Source: Gp6-AA40 sp963818645 (GTDB taxonomy: Bacteria > Acidobacteriota > Vicinamibacteria > Vicinamibacterales > UBA2999). From it: 64,000 bases of DNA. The notes under the pieces are model-generated. The model saw only the letters and a program-made list of their open reading frames with translations, was not told where the DNA came from and ran no database searches. Below, in pieces: positions 45,077 to 54,642 of the stretch (within the stretch, counting starts at the first letter, position 1; every line of letters begins with the position of its first letter). The stretch covers positions 4,704-68,703 of the forward strand of contig CAWFTF010000022.1 in assembly GCA_963818645.1 (NCBI GenBank). Direction: 5' to 3'. The translations under genes and the position numbers were made by a program.

Positions 45077-47800
45077 TACGCCCCTACGGCCTTACGTCGG
45101 GGCCGGCCTGTAGAGGCCGTCGCCTTGACGGCGCGAGGCCGGGCACGGCCTCTTCGAGGACTCGGTGCGGCGTCTCGTCGCGCAGCCAGCAGCTCGGTGG
45201 CCTGCGCATAGGTCAACGCCTCCGGCGACGTGGTCTTCGGAATCGAGGCGTTCGTCGTGCCGTCGGTGACGTACGGACCGTAGCGTCCGGCGAGCACTTT
45301 GAGGGTGGTGCCGTTGTCAGTCAGCTCGCGCAGGACCTTCTTCTGTGCCGCAGGCCGGCGACGCGACTGCTTCGGGGCGCGCAGCAGCGCGAGCGCCGCA
45401 TCGAAGGAGATGTTGAACACGTCGTCTTCCGACTCGAGCGATCGGAATTCGTCGCCATGCTTCACGTACGGACCGAAGCGACCGAAGTTGGTCGTGATCG
45501 GTTCGCTGTCGTCCGGGTGCAGGCCGACGACGCGCGGCAAGGAGAGCAGCTTGAGCGCCTCTTCCAGCGTCACAGTGGAATCGGTCATGCCTGCCTGGAG
45601 CGATGCGCGCTTCGGCTTCTCGACCTTGTGTCCCTTGCCCTTGGCTTCGGGAGTCTCGCCCAGTTGAACGTACGCGCCATATCGCCCGTTCATCACGTAG
45701 ACGTTCTGGCCCGTCGCCGAATCGACGCCGAGCGTTCGCGGACCTTCGGCCTTGGCGCGAACCAGCTCGAGCGCTCTGTCTACCGTCAGATCGGCCGGAG
45801 CCACATCCTCCGGCAGCGACGCCGTTCGACCGGGCCCGCCCTCGGCAACCTGCACGAACGGCCCGAAGCGCCCAATGCGAATGCGAATGCTTTCCCCACT
45901 CTCGGGATCGGTGCCAAGGTCGAGCATCGGGTAGTCCGCCTTCTCGGCGCCGTGTTCCACTGCCGGCAACAGACCGCGATGCTTGCGTATCACCGTAATA
46001 GAACTGTTTCAGGAACGCGATCGACTCGCGTTCGCCGCGGGAGATCTCGTCGAGATCGTCCTCCATCTCCGCGGTGAAGTCGCTCTCGACGAAGTCGCCG
46101 AAGTGCTCGCGCAGCAGCTTCGTCACGGCGAAGGCTGTGAAGCTGGGCACGAGCGCCTTCGCCTGCCGGAAGACGTAACCGCGGCGGACGATCGTCGCGA
46201 TCGTCGGCGCGTACGTGGAAGGCCGGCCGATGCCGAGTCGTTCGAGCTCCTTGATCAGCGACGCTTCCGTGAACCGCGCGGGAGGAACCGTTTCGTGCCG
46301 CTTCGGCTCGGCGCCCACGAGCGTGATCGGTGTTGAACCATTGCTGTGAATCCGATCGCCGACGCTGCACCGCGGCAGGATCGCTTCCTGTTCCTCGAGC
46401 TCCGCCGCGGGATCGTCGCTGCCTTCAACGTAGGCGCGACGGAAGCCGGCAAACTCAATCGCTTTGCCGCTTGCAGTAAAGGCCGCGGTCTCCCCGTCGG
46501 GACCCTTCGCCGAAATCTCGAGCGTCGTCCGAAGCACCCGCGCATCAACCATCTGCGACGCCATCGTGCGCTTCCAGATCAACTCGTACACTCGCACTTC
46601 GTCTGGATCGAGCGCGCCTTCGAGCTGGCTCGGCGCCAGGCGGAAGTCGGTGGGACGAATCGCTTCGTGCGCTTCCTGCGCGTTCTTGACGCGGGTCTGA
46701 TAGCGGCGCGGGGCGTCGTAGTAGTCGCCGCCGAACATCTCCCGAATAACCCGCGCAGACTCGTTGATCGCCTTGTCGGACAACGTCGTGGAGTCGGTTC
46801 GATGGTAGGTGATGAGACCTTCCATCTGACCGTTACCGACGTCGACGCCCTGGAACAACCGCTGCGCCACCTGCATCGTTCGCTCGGTGGAGAACCCGAG
46901 CTTGCGGCTGGCTTCCTGCGTCAGCGTTGACGTGGTGAACGGCGGTGCCGGACGCTCCACACCTGGTTTCTGTTCGACGTTGGTGACGGTCCAGGGAACG
47001 TTCGTTCGAACCGCTTCAACGAGCCTCTGCGTCGTCGGACCGTCCAGGAGACGAGCGCTCTGATTCTTGAGGGCACCCGTCTGCGCATCGAAGTCCTTGC
47101 CCGTCGCGATCCGCTGATCGTTGATGCGGACGAGCGTGGCAATGAACTCGCGCCCTTCACCTTTCATCGGCGCTTCAACGTCCCAGTACTCCGCCGAACG
47201 GAAGGCGCGCCGCTCTTCCTCGCGTTCGACGATCAATCGAACCGCAACGCTCTGCACACGGCCCGCGCTCAACCCGGTCTGGACCTTCTTCCAGAGCACC
47301 GGAGAGAGTGTGTAACCGTAGAGGCGATCGAGGATGCGGCGGCTCTCCTGCGCGCGAACGAGGTTCTCGTTGACGTCACCGGGATTGTCGAGCGCTTCCT
47401 TGACCGCGTCTTCGGTGATCTCGTGAAAGACGATGCGTCGGACGGGGACTTTGGGCTTGAGGACCTGGGTCAGGTGCCAGCTGATCGACTCGCCTTCGCG
47501 ATCCGGGTCGGTCGCCAGCAGCAGCTCGGATGCGTCTTTGACGGCAGTCTTGAGGTGCGCGACCTGCTTTCGCTTGTCGCTCGGGACAACGTAGTACGGC
47601 GTGAAGTCCTGCTCGACATCGACACCGAGTCGCCCCCAGTCCTTCTCCTTGATCTCCTTCGGCACATCCGCAGCCGACTCGGGAAGATCGCGAATATGAC
47701 CGTAGCTCGCCTCGACCCGGTATTTGTCGCCGAGAAAGCGACCCAGAGTCTTCGCCTTGGCGGGCGACTCGACGATAACAAGAGGCTTTGATGCTGCCAT
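45076..47800 (-). CDS. topA: DNA topoisomerase I, frameshifted
   Basis: Type IA topoisomerase relaxing negative supercoils. Toprim domain at 1-115 (VIVESPAKAKTLGRFLG, LLATDPDREGESISWH), catalytic Tyr in GLITYHRTDSTT near 330, and ARFTEASLIKELERLGIGRPSTYAPTI near 500. The C-terminal part has no cysteine zinc fingers; instead four GRxGxYV-type topoisomerase C-terminal repeats (GRFGPFVQ, GRYGAYVQLG, GRFGPYVKHG, GRYGPYVTDG) and a basic tail, as in many actinobacterial and acidobacterial TopA. The frame breaks after QFYYGD; one surplus base near 45988 separates it from RKHRGLLPAVEHG. Corrected length about 905 residues. Confidence 0.93.
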
Positions 47801-47848
47801 TTCCTAGACGATGCCTGTTTTGGTGTCTTGCCGATGACACTAACACGT

Positions 47849-48868
47849 TCAGAACGACCGCAAGAAACGACCGCCGCCGGCGCGACGCACGAAACCTCGC
47901 AGCTCGAGATCGAGCAAGCGAGGCAGTAGACGCTTGGGCTCGAGCCCGGAGAGCGCCGTCAGCTCGTCCACGTCATAGGGCTGTCCGGCGGACATCTGCC
48001 GAATCAGGGGATCACCAGAAATTGCTTGGTGACAGCGAGTTATGTGGTTTCCCTGAGTCGCATCCGACTCGCGGCACCAGCCGAGTTCCCTAACGATATC
48101 GTCCGCACACTCCACAATCTTTGCGCCGTCCCTCAAAAGCGCATGTCCTCCCTTGTTCCGCCCGCTCAGGACATTTCCCGGCACGACCATCACTTCTCTG
48201 CCCTGCTCGAGAGCGCATGATGCTGTGATCAGCGAGCCCGATTTGTCAGAAGCCTCGATTACCACGACCCCAAGCGAAAGCCCGCTGATCAAACGATTGC
48301 GCATCGGAAAGTGATGCTTGAGCGGCGGGCAGCCAGGCGGAAACTCGCTGACAACCAGGCCATCGCGCGCAATCTCCTTCGCAAGCGACGCATGCTCGCC
48401 CGGATAGACCCGGTCGAGACCGGACCCGAGGACGGCGATCGTGCGACCCGTTCGAAGTGCCGCGCGATGCGCCGCCGAGTCAACGCCGCGTGCGAGACCG
48501 CTCACCACCGTGATGCCGAGCGCGCTGACGTCCGCCGCCAGTCTCGACACCGTTTCTATCGCCACCGCCGACGCTGCCCGAGACCCGACGATACCCAGGG
48601 CAGGTAGCTCTGTGGCAGACAAATGTCCCTCGTACCACAACACAGGAGGAAGATCGGTCAGCGTGGTAAGCGCGGCCGGGAATCGGGCGTCATTCCACGC
48701 CACAACTTGGATGCCTGCTCGCTCGGCGCGGGCGCGAATCGTGCGAGCCTTCTCGAGCAGAGGAGTCGCCTGCGAGAGCAGATTCGCGTCGTTCTTCAGG
48801 CGATCGGTGAGGTTGACCCTGGGGAGATTCTCGACGAGGGATAACGCGATGGCGTGATCGAGTGTCAT
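47849..48868 (-). CDS. dprA: DNA-processing protein DprA
   Basis: Loads RecA on incoming single-stranded DNA in natural transformation. 339 residues: Rossmann-like core with LGIVGSRAAS near 92, VVSGLARGVDSAAHRAAL near 120, AVLGSGLDRVYPGEH, FPMRNRLISGLSLGVVVIEA near 200, GSLITASCALEQGREVMVVPGN near 220, and a C-terminal winged helix (VDELTALSGLEPKRLLPRLLDLELRG). Start ATG 48868 has GGAAGGAAG upstream; the frame extends to 48910. A strong promoter lies just upstream. Next to topA, the order found in many bacteria. Confidence 0.94.
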   Translation of the reverse strand: MTLDHAIALSLVENLPRVNLTDRLKNDANLLSQATPLLEKARTIRARAERAGIQVVAWNDARFPAALTTLTDLPPVLWYEGHLSATELPALGIVGSRAASAVAIETVSRLAADVSALGITVVSGLARGVDSAAHRAALRTGRTIAVLGSGLDRVYPGEHASLAKEIARDGLVVSEFPPGCPPLKHHFPMRNRLISGLSLGVVVIEASDKSGSLITASCALEQGREVMVVPGNVLSGRNKGGHALLRDGAKIVECADDIVRELGWCRESDATQGNHITRCHQAISGDPLIRQMSAGQPYDVDELTALSGLEPKRLLPRLLDLELRGFVRRAGGGRFLRSF

Positions 48869-48927
48869 GCACAGCTTCCTTCCGGCCACGACAGGCCGAA
48901 GGCCGTGCACCCAACCCGATGTCGCGA

Positions 48928-48957
48928 ATTATAGGCACCCGCCTCCTCGATTCGCAA
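48928..48957 (-). promoter_or_regulatory. Promoter of dprA
   Basis: Minus strand: TTGCGA (48957-48952), 18-base spacer, perfect TATAAT (48933-48928). It places the transcription start about 50 bases before the dprA ATG. Confidence 0.7.
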
Positions 48958-49077
48958 CGGCCATGGCCAAAAACCGTGGACACCGCTCGGGCGGCGATCG
49001 TGATTACCTCAAAAAACTCGCGATTTGCCGTGGTACGTGGCTTGCTCCTCTAGCTAAGCTCTTGATCGGTAAACCAC

Positions 49078-49107
49078 TTGCGCCGCGCGAGAGCGAGTGA
49101 CTATAGT
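49078..49107 (+). promoter_or_regulatory. Promoter of the TPR gene
   Basis: TTGCGC (49078-49083), 18-base spacer, TATAGT (49102-49107). The expected start, about seven bases on, leaves a leader of only about 7 bases before the ATG at 49121, close to leaderless. Divergent from dprA. Confidence 0.55.
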
Positions 49108-49120
49108 GAGGCCACCTCCA

Positions 49121-49477
49121 ATGCGCACTGCTGCTATACCGCTAGCGCTCTTTCTTCTCACGCTCGTTACCGTTCCGCTTCAGGCGGACGCGCGTTCGGA
49201 TGCGAAGAAGCAGGTGGAGTTTGGCATCACGGTGGCGCAACGCGGACTCTGGCGCGAAGCGATCTACCGATGGGAACGGGCGGCGCAGATCGATCCGAGC
49301 TACGCGCCCGCTCACAACAACCTGGCTATTGCCTACGAACATGAGGGCGATCTCGCGAAGGCACGCACGGCGTACGAACGGGCGCTCGAGCTCGAGCCCG
49401 GTAACGCCCTGATCAAGCAGAACTACGAGCTGTTCAGAGAAATCAATGATCGCACGACCCGTCAAGGCACTCAGTAG
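49121..49477 (+). CDS. Exported TPR protein
   Basis: 118 residues with a signal peptide (IPLALFLLTLVTVPLQADA) and two tetratricopeptide-like motifs (AQRGLWREAIYRWERAAQIDPSYAPAHNNLAIAYEHEGDL, ARTAYERALELEPGNALIKQ). TPRs mediate protein contacts, so this is probably a periplasmic adaptor. The 3' end overlaps the next gene by 32 bases. GAGG lies upstream of the ATG. Confidence 0.85.
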   Translation: MRTAAIPLALFLLTLVTVPLQADARSDAKKQVEFGITVAQRGLWREAIYRWERAAQIDPSYAPAHNNLAIAYEHEGDLAKARTAYERALELEPGNALIKQNYELFREINDRTTRQGTQ

Positions 49478-50198
49478 TCTCGTCGTCGTTCTGCTGGCCA
49501 CGGCCTGCACGAACTCGTTCGAGATCCCGATCGAAACGCCCATCCTGCCCAAGCTGGATGTTGCGGCATTTCAGCGCGTGCTCGTTGCCGGGTTCATCGC
49601 CGGTGGCACCGAGGACGTGGACGGTAATCTTGAAACCACGCGCCTGCTGCGTAGCCAGCTGCGTACGAAGTCTCAGCTCCGCGTGATCGATTCGGATGTT
49701 CTGCCGCTCGTGGATGTCGCCGCAGAGGGACGCGATTCCGGTGGTGCCGCAACTGCGCCCCCACCGATCAAAGAGGAGAAGGACCTCGAGGCGTACGAAC
49801 ACGTCTTCGCGAATGTCGAGTACTGGAAGAAGATCGGCGAGGAATATCAGCAGCCGCTGATCGTGACGGGCACCGTGATGTTCACTCCGCTGCAGCGCAA
49901 CAGCATCGTCCAGCGCGAGCAGGAGGTGTACGATTCGTTCGGCCGCCGGCGCGTGGTGCCGGTCCGGACGTACATGGAGCGCAAGGGTTTCAGCCTCGAC
50001 GGACGCTTTATCTTCATCGACGGCCGCAGCGGCGCGACCCTGCATTCGGAAAGCTTCGGCGAGCAGATCCTCTACAACGCCAACCAGACCACCCCGGCGT
50101 TGTCGTCGTATTTCGAGCTGATGGATCGGCTCATCCCGACCTTCCTGAGCACGCTGAGCAGCCAGAAAATCAAGGGCACCAGGATTTTGCTCCAGTAG
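49446..50198 (+). CDS. Lipoprotein of unknown function
   Basis: 250 residues; lipobox VVLLATAC near residue 17-22. The mature region begins TNSFEIPIETPILPKLDVAAFQRVLVAGFIAG and has a LVTGTV-type segment (PLIVTGTVMFTPLQRNS) and a tyrosine-rich motif YDSFGRRRVVPVRTY. The fold is reminiscent of CsgG-like assembly proteins (FQRVLVAGFIAGG... RLLRSQL.. LRVID), but that is a guess. Starts inside the TPR gene, so the two are coupled. Confidence 0.72.
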   Translation: MIARPVKALSSLVVVLLATACTNSFEIPIETPILPKLDVAAFQRVLVAGFIAGGTEDVDGNLETTRLLRSQLRTKSQLRVIDSDVLPLVDVAAEGRDSGGAATAPPPIKEEKDLEAYEHVFANVEYWKKIGEEYQQPLIVTGTVMFTPLQRNSIVQREQEVYDSFGRRRVVPVRTYMERKGFSLDGRFIFIDGRSGATLHSESFGEQILYNANQTTPALSSYFELMDRLIPTFLSTLSSQKIKGTRILLQ

Positions 50199-50202
50199 AG
50201 TC

Positions 50203-50273
50203 AACTTCCAACTGCCAACACCCAACTCCCAGAATGCGCTTTGGGATTTGGGCGTTGGGTCTTGGGAGTTTGC
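50203..50273. repeat. Inverted heptanucleotide repeat (CTTCCAA / TTGGGCG)
   Basis: Left arm 50204-50233 (CTTCCAA, CTGCCAA, CACCCAA, CTCCCAG) and right arm 50241-50271 (TTGGGAT, TTGGGCG, TTGGGTC, TTGGGAG). Between the lipoprotein and rplU, just upstream of the rplU promoter. Confidence 0.92.
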
Positions 50274-50280
50274 ATGGAAC

Positions 50281-50308
50281 TTGCCCGTCTCAGGGCCGAT
50301 CTGATAAC
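50281..50308 (+). promoter_or_regulatory. Promoter of the rplU operon
   Basis: TTGCCC (50281-50286), 16-base spacer, GATAAC (50303-50308); transcription would start near 50315, leaving a short leader with GGAGG before the rplU start. Confidence 0.45.
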
Positions 50309-50340
50309 CTCAATAGGTTGTGGGGATGGAGGAAATGCCC

Positions 50341-50655
50341 GTGTACGCGATCGTTCAAGCCCGTGGTCGACAAGTGAAAGTAACGCCAGGCGCGGTCATC
50401 GAGATCGATGGCGTTCCGGCGGAGACGGGATCCCCGTTCACCTTTGAACAGGTCCTGCTCGTCGAAAAAGACGCGGGCGACATCGTTGCCGGCGCTCCCT
50501 TCGTCGCAGGAGCCAAGGTCGTCGGCGTCGTGGACGGCGAGTCGCGCGGCCGCAAGATTCGCGTCTTCAAGAAGAAGCGACGCAAGGGCTTCCGCAAGAC
50601 GCGCGGTCATCGCAGCGTGTTCACGCGCGTGCGCATCACCGAGATCGTCGCGTAG
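50341..50655 (+). CDS. rplU: 50S ribosomal protein L21
   Basis: Large-subunit ribosomal protein. 104 residues with MYAIVQARGRQVKVTPGAVIEID and the basic end KKRRKGFRKTRGHRSVFTRVRI. I start it at GTG 50341, because GGAGG sits eight bases upstream and L21 proteins begin MYAIV; the ATG at 50335 is only two bases after that site. First gene of the rplU-rpmA-obgE unit. A seven-base repeat separates it from rpmA. Confidence 0.95.
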   Translation: MYAIVQARGRQVKVTPGAVIEIDGVPAETGSPFTFEQVLLVEKDAGDIVAGAPFVAGAKVVGVVDGESRGRKIRVFKKKRRKGFRKTRGHRSVFTRVRITEIVA

Positions 50656-50661
50656 GATTTA

Positions 50662-50757
50662 TGGTCTCCAGTCTGCAGTCCCCGGTCTCCGGTGCCACGA
50701 GCTAGCTCGCAAATTCCAGAGACCGAGAGACCGAAGACCGAGGACCGAGGACTAGTT
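50662..50757. repeat. Inverted heptanucleotide repeat (GGTCTCC / GAGACCG)
   Basis: Left arm 50662-50693 (GGTCTCC, AGTCTGC, AGTCCCC, GGTCTCC) and right arm 50719-50755 (CAGAGAC, CGAGAGA, CCGAAGA, CCGAGGA). Occupies the gap between rplU and rpmA within an operon, where the hairpin might tune transcript processing. Confidence 0.9.
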
Positions 50758-50759
50758 CA

Positions 50760-51017
50760 ATGGCTCATAAAAAAGGGCAGGGCAGCTCACGCAACGGCCG
50801 CGACAGCAATTCGCAGCGGCTCGGCGTGAAACGACATGACGGCAACCTCGTGACGGGTGGCTCCATCCTCGTCCGTCAGAAGGGTCGCCGCTTCGAACCC
50901 GGGTTGAACGTCGGGCTCGGCAAGGACCACACCCTCTTCGCCAAGGTGACGGGCAAGGTCCGCTTCGAGGACCACGGTCAGCACGGCCGCAAGATCTCGA
51001 TCATCCCCGTCGAATAA
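50760..51017 (+). CDS. rpmA: 50S ribosomal protein L27
   Basis: Large-subunit ribosomal protein near the peptidyl-transferase centre. 85 residues with the characteristic MAHKKGQGSSRNGRDSNSQR start and GRRFEPGLNVGLGKDHTLFA core. It lacks the N-terminal cleavable extension found in Firmicutes. Confidence 0.98.
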   Translation: MAHKKGQGSSRNGRDSNSQRLGVKRHDGNLVTGGSILVRQKGRRFEPGLNVGLGKDHTLFAKVTGKVRFEDHGQHGRKISIIPVE

Positions 51018-51032
51018 CAGCTTCCGGGTACG

Positions 51033-52127
51033 ATGTTCGTCGACGAAGTCGACATCCAAATCACCGCCGGATCCGGCGGCAACGGCTGTCTGAGCTTTCG
51101 CCGCGAGAAGTTCGTCCCGCGCGGCGGGCCCGACGGCGGTGATGGCGGACACGGTGGTTCGGTCTACGTCACCGCGATCGCCACGAAGAACACGCTCGTC
51201 GACTTCCGTTTTCATCCCGAGTTCAAAGCACGCAGCGGACATCACGGACAGGGCTCCAACCGCACAGGACAGTCCGCTCACGATCTCGATGTGACCGTGC
51301 CCATCGGCACGCTCGTGTACGAGAAGAGCGACGGCGAAATACGGCTGCTCGCGGATCTCGCGGAAGAGGGTCAGCGTGTCCTCGTCGGCCGCGGCGGCCG
51401 CGGCGGCCGCGGCAACGCGCAGTTCGTCAGCTCCACCAATCGCGCGCCGCGACGCACGGAGCCCGGAGGGCCCGGCGAGGAGAAGTTCCTTCATCTCGAG
51501 CTGAAACTGATCGCCGATGTCGGCCTGATCGGTTTCCCCAACGCGGGCAAGTCCACGCTGATTTCGCGAGTGTCTGCGGCAAAACCGAAGATCGCGAACT
51601 ACCCGTTCACGACGCTCGTGCCCAACCTTGGCGTCGTGAGCCTGAGCGACAACCGCAGCTTCGTCGTCGCTGACGTCCCGGGACTGATCAAGGGGGCGCA
51701 CGAGGGCCACGGCCTCGGCGATCGATTCCTCCGCCACGTCGAGCGCACGAAGGTGCTCGTGCACCTCGTGGACGTCTCTGGTGCATCCGGACGCGATCCG
51801 GTCGAGGACTTCGATACGATTCAGAACGAACTGCAACTCTTCGATCCACAGGTCGCCGCAAAACCGCAGATCGTCGCCGCGAACAAGATCGATGCACTCG
51901 ACGATCCGGACGCACTCAAACGACTGACGAAACACGTGCGGGCGCGCAAGTTGCCACTGGTCCAGATCTCGGGAGTCCGGGGAGACGGGCTCAACGAGTT
52001 GCTGGAGGCGGCCTGGCGCGAGATCGCCCGCGCGCGCGCGAGCGCCGCGAGCGAGCCCGATGAGCAGCGTCCGGCTTCGGAGGGGATCGACCTGCTCACA
52101 CCGTCGCGCACGCGACGCGATGCATGA
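51033..52127 (+). CDS. obgE: GTPase ObgE/CgtA
   Basis: Ribosome-associated GTPase for large-subunit assembly. 364 residues: glycine-rich Obg domain (GSGGNGCLSFRREKFVPRGGP, GGRGGRGNAQFV), G1 GFPNAGKSTLIS near 165, switch II DVPGLI near 212, and NKIDALDD for guanine specificity. The C-terminal domain is short. Last gene base overlaps the nadD start by ATGA. Confidence 0.97.
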   Translation: MFVDEVDIQITAGSGGNGCLSFRREKFVPRGGPDGGDGGHGGSVYVTAIATKNTLVDFRFHPEFKARSGHHGQGSNRTGQSAHDLDVTVPIGTLVYEKSDGEIRLLADLAEEGQRVLVGRGGRGGRGNAQFVSSTNRAPRRTEPGGPGEEKFLHLELKLIADVGLIGFPNAGKSTLISRVSAAKPKIANYPFTTLVPNLGVVSLSDNRSFVVADVPGLIKGAHEGHGLGDRFLRHVERTKVLVHLVDVSGASGRDPVEDFDTIQNELQLFDPQVAAKPQIVAANKIDALDDPDALKRLTKHVRARKLPLVQISGVRGDGLNELLEAAWREIARARASAASEPDEQRPASEGIDLLTPSRTRRDA

Positions 52128-52798
52128 CGACTGCGCGCACGATCGGGGTCCTCGGGGGAACGTTCGATCCGATTCACCTCGGTCATCTCGACGCCGCGGA
52201 GGCCGCCCGCACCACCCTGCACCTCGATGAAATCCGCCTGCTGCCGCTGCACGATCCCCCGCATCGCAGCGCAAACCCGATGGCGAATGCGTTCCACCGC
52301 TTCGCGCTCGTCGCGCTCGCGATCGAGGATCACCCCGCGTACCGCGTCTCGGAGATGGAACTGGTGCGTCCGGGCCACTCCTACACCGCTGACTCGCTGC
52401 GGGCGATGCACGCCGAGGGATGGACGCCGTCGCAGATTTTCTTCATTCTCGGTGCAGATGCCTTCGCAGAAATTTCAGCGTGGCGCGAGTTTCCGGCGGT
52501 CCTCGACGGAGCACACTTCGTCGTGATCGCGCGTCCGGGCACGAGCATGGAGACAGCGACCGCCCGCACACCGGAACTGCGTCATCGTTTTCATCGTCCG
52601 GAGGAAACCATCCCTCGCGACGGGAACACTCGAATCATTCTGGTCGAAGCACGAACACGCGATATCTCTTCCACGACGATCCGCGCGCGACTGATGGCGC
52701 GCGAGCCCATCGACGATCTGGTGCCTGCCGCCGTCGCCAGACACATCGTGGTTCATCACTTGTACGGGGCGGTAGGCGACTTGCATGGCAACGACTAA
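52124..52798 (+). CDS. nadD: Nicotinate-nucleotide adenylyltransferase
   Basis: NAD biosynthesis, joining nicotinate mononucleotide and ATP. 224 residues: GGTFDPIHLGHLDAAEAA near 10-27, the HxGH nucleotide site, and ISSTTIRARLMAREPIDDLVPAAVARHI near the end, containing the ISSTxIR motif. Overlaps rsfS by 14 bases. Confidence 0.95.
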   Translation: MTTARTIGVLGGTFDPIHLGHLDAAEAARTTLHLDEIRLLPLHDPPHRSANPMANAFHRFALVALAIEDHPAYRVSEMELVRPGHSYTADSLRAMHAEGWTPSQIFFILGADAFAEISAWREFPAVLDGAHFVVIARPGTSMETATARTPELRHRFHRPEETIPRDGNTRIILVEARTRDISSTTIRARLMAREPIDDLVPAAVARHIVVHHLYGAVGDLHGND

Positions 52799-53186
52799 GG
52801 GACGCGCAACCAAGACGAGTCGTGCGGCTGGTACGAAAAAGCCGCGCCTGCCGAAGGACGTCGCGGCTGCGGTGACCGCAGTCTGCGACAAGAAGGCCGA
52901 GGACGTTGTCGTGCTCGATCTTCGGAAGACAGGCGGATTCACCGACTACTTCGTGATCTGCACTGCTGCGAACACGCGCCAGATGGCGGCCATCGCGGAC
53001 TCGGTCCAGGACACGCTGCGAGAATCGCTCAACGAGCGACCTGCGCTTGCTGAAGGCGTCGACAAGTCGGAATGGATCCTGCTCGACTACTTCAACTTCG
53101 TCGTGCACGTCTTCAGTCGCGAGTGTCGCGCCTTCTACGGGCTGGAACGCCTGTGGGGCAACGCCGAGCGGCACGAGATCAGCTGA
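52785..53186 (+). CDS. rsfS: Ribosome silencing factor RsfS
   Basis: Binds ribosomal protein L14 and blocks subunit joining when nutrients are low. 133 residues: basic Lys-rich N-terminal tail, then DKKAEDVVVLDLRKTGGFTDYFVICTA and SEWILLDYFNFVVHVFSRECRAFYGLERLWGN. Common neighbour of nadD, as here. Confidence 0.95.
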   Translation: MATTKGRATKTSRAAGTKKPRLPKDVAAAVTAVCDKKAEDVVVLDLRKTGGFTDYFVICTAANTRQMAAIADSVQDTLRESLNERPALAEGVDKSEWILLDYFNFVVHVFSRECRAFYGLERLWGNAERHEIS

Positions 53187-53848
53187 CATACGTCGTCGAC
53201 GCGCTCGTCGCGGCGATCCTCGCGCCACGCTGCGCCGCGTGCTCATCGACGCTCGAATATCCAACCCGCGGTCCTGTGTGCGACACCTGCTGGGCCGACG
53301 TGAAGTCGCTGATTCCACCGGTCTGCGATAGCAGTGAACTCGGCGCAGTCGATCGATCGAGATCGGCAGGCCGCTACGACGGCGCCCTCCGTCATATCAT
53401 CCACGCGTTCAAATACGAAGGCCGTCGCTCGCTGTCGGTCAGGCTCGGCACCGTGCTGGCCGAGACAGGCGCCGATGTGCTCTCCGATGCGCACTGCGTC
53501 GTGCCTGTGCCGCTGCATCCATGGCGGCGGCTGACGCGGGGATTCAATCAGGCCACCGACTTAGCCTCGTGTCTCGAACTGCCGATCGTTCATGCGCTCT
53601 GGCGAACGCGGGCCACTGCCCCGCAAACAGGTCTCACTGCGGCGAGGCGCCGTCGCAACGTGCGCGGCGCCTTCATGTTGTCGCCGCTTCTTTCGGCGCG
53701 GGTACGCCAGTCGATGCTCGAGGGCCACATCGTCGTGCTCATAGACGATGTGCGGACAACGGGCGCGACGCTCGACGCGTGCGCGCAGGTGCTGAAGAAG
53801 GCTGGCGTGAAAGAAGTGCGCGCGCTTACTCTCGCGCTCGCGGAATAA
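53183..53848 (+). CDS. comF: ComF-family phosphoribosyltransferase
   Basis: Competence-associated protein with a phosphoribosyltransferase fold. Two zinc-binding CxxC pairs (RCAACSS, VCDTCWADV) near 15-40, YDGALRHIIHAFKYEGRRSL, VVPVPLHPWRRLTRGFNQA and the PRPP loop VVLIDDVRTTGATLDA near 195. There is no ATG or GTG before the first CxxC; I use CTG 53183, which would overlap the rsfS stop (CTGA), matching the NTGA overlaps of the operon. The exact start is uncertain. Together with dprA it suggests natural competence. Confidence 0.85.
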   Translation: MTYVVDALVAAILAPRCAACSSTLEYPTRGPVCDTCWADVKSLIPPVCDSSELGAVDRSRSAGRYDGALRHIIHAFKYEGRRSLSVRLGTVLAETGADVLSDAHCVVPVPLHPWRRLTRGFNQATDLASCLELPIVHALWRTRATAPQTGLTAARRRRNVRGAFMLSPLLSARVRQSMLEGHIVVLIDDVRTTGATLDACAQVLKKAGVKEVRALTLALAE

Positions 53849-54635
53849 CGTCGATCTCGAAGAGACGCGGCCACAACTTGCCGGTGACGAACAGACGCTT
53901 GCCTGGCGCGTCATAGGCGATGCCGTTGAGTACCGCCTCGGATTCGAGCTTGAAGCCGCCCGACATGAGGCCCCGAAGATCTATCCAGCCGATGACTCGT
54001 CCTGTCTCCGGTGAAATCTTCGCGATTCGATCTGTGTGCCACACGTTCGCCCAGACTTGACCGTCTACGTACTCGAGCTCGTTGAGATCCGTCACTGGCC
54101 TTCCCTGGTCTGTCACCTCGACGTGCCCGGTCTCGCGGAACGTCATCGGATCGAAGAATCGCAGGTGATTGGAACCGTCGCTCAGGATAAACCGTCGCTC
54201 ATCGTGCGTCAGCCCCCAGCCCTCGCCTGAATAGGCGAACGTGCCACGTGGAGCGAAGCTCGCGAGGTCGTAGACGAGCGCGACCTTCGACTGCCACGTC
54301 AGTTGAAAAAGCTGCCCTTTCCACTCGGCAAGCCCCTCGGCAAAGTGAGTCTCGAGGCCGGCACGGCGCTGCACGACGACTTCGCCCGTTTCGAGCTTCA
54401 CCTTTCGCAGGCTCGACTGGCCTCGGATGCCGGTGCTCTCGTACAGGAATCCTTCGCGGTAGATCAGTCCCTGAGTAAATGCGGTCGGATCGTGGGGATA
54501 CACATTGACGACGCGATAGGACTCGACGGGCGCCGCCGCTTGCGCAGGCATCCGTGACCCAGCCGTCACCGCGACGCAACACGACAGGGCAACCAGAACG
54601 CACGGGAGAGCGTGACGGCGCATGGCTCGAGTCAT
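53826..54635 (-). CDS. Glutaminyl-peptide cyclotransferase
   Basis: Five-bladed propeller glutamine cyclase (plant/bacterial type) that forms pyroglutamate on secreted peptides. 269 residues with a signal peptide (LPCVLVALSCCVAVTAG). Family segments: YPHDPTAFTQGLIYREGFLYESTG near 45-70, QLTWQSKVALVYDL near 112, LSDGSNHLRFFDPMTF near 150, LNELEYVDGQVWANVWHTDRIAKI near 185 and LNGIAYDAPGKRLFVTGKLWPRLFEI at the end. Its 3' end overlaps comF. Confidence 0.92.
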   Translation of the reverse strand: MTRAMRRHALPCVLVALSCCVAVTAGSRMPAQAAAPVESYRVVNVYPHDPTAFTQGLIYREGFLYESTGIRGQSSLRKVKLETGEVVVQRRAGLETHFAEGLAEWKGQLFQLTWQSKVALVYDLASFAPRGTFAYSGEGWGLTHDERRFILSDGSNHLRFFDPMTFRETGHVEVTDQGRPVTDLNELEYVDGQVWANVWHTDRIAKISPETGRVIGWIDLRGLMSGGFKLESEAVLNGIAYDAPGKRLFVTGKLWPRLFEIDVIPRARE

Positions 54636-54642
54636 GGCTGCC

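Noticed and set aside
45076..47800. topA as a pseudogene
   Set aside because: Both halves are intact and a single-base change restores the gene; an essential gene is unlikely to be dead.
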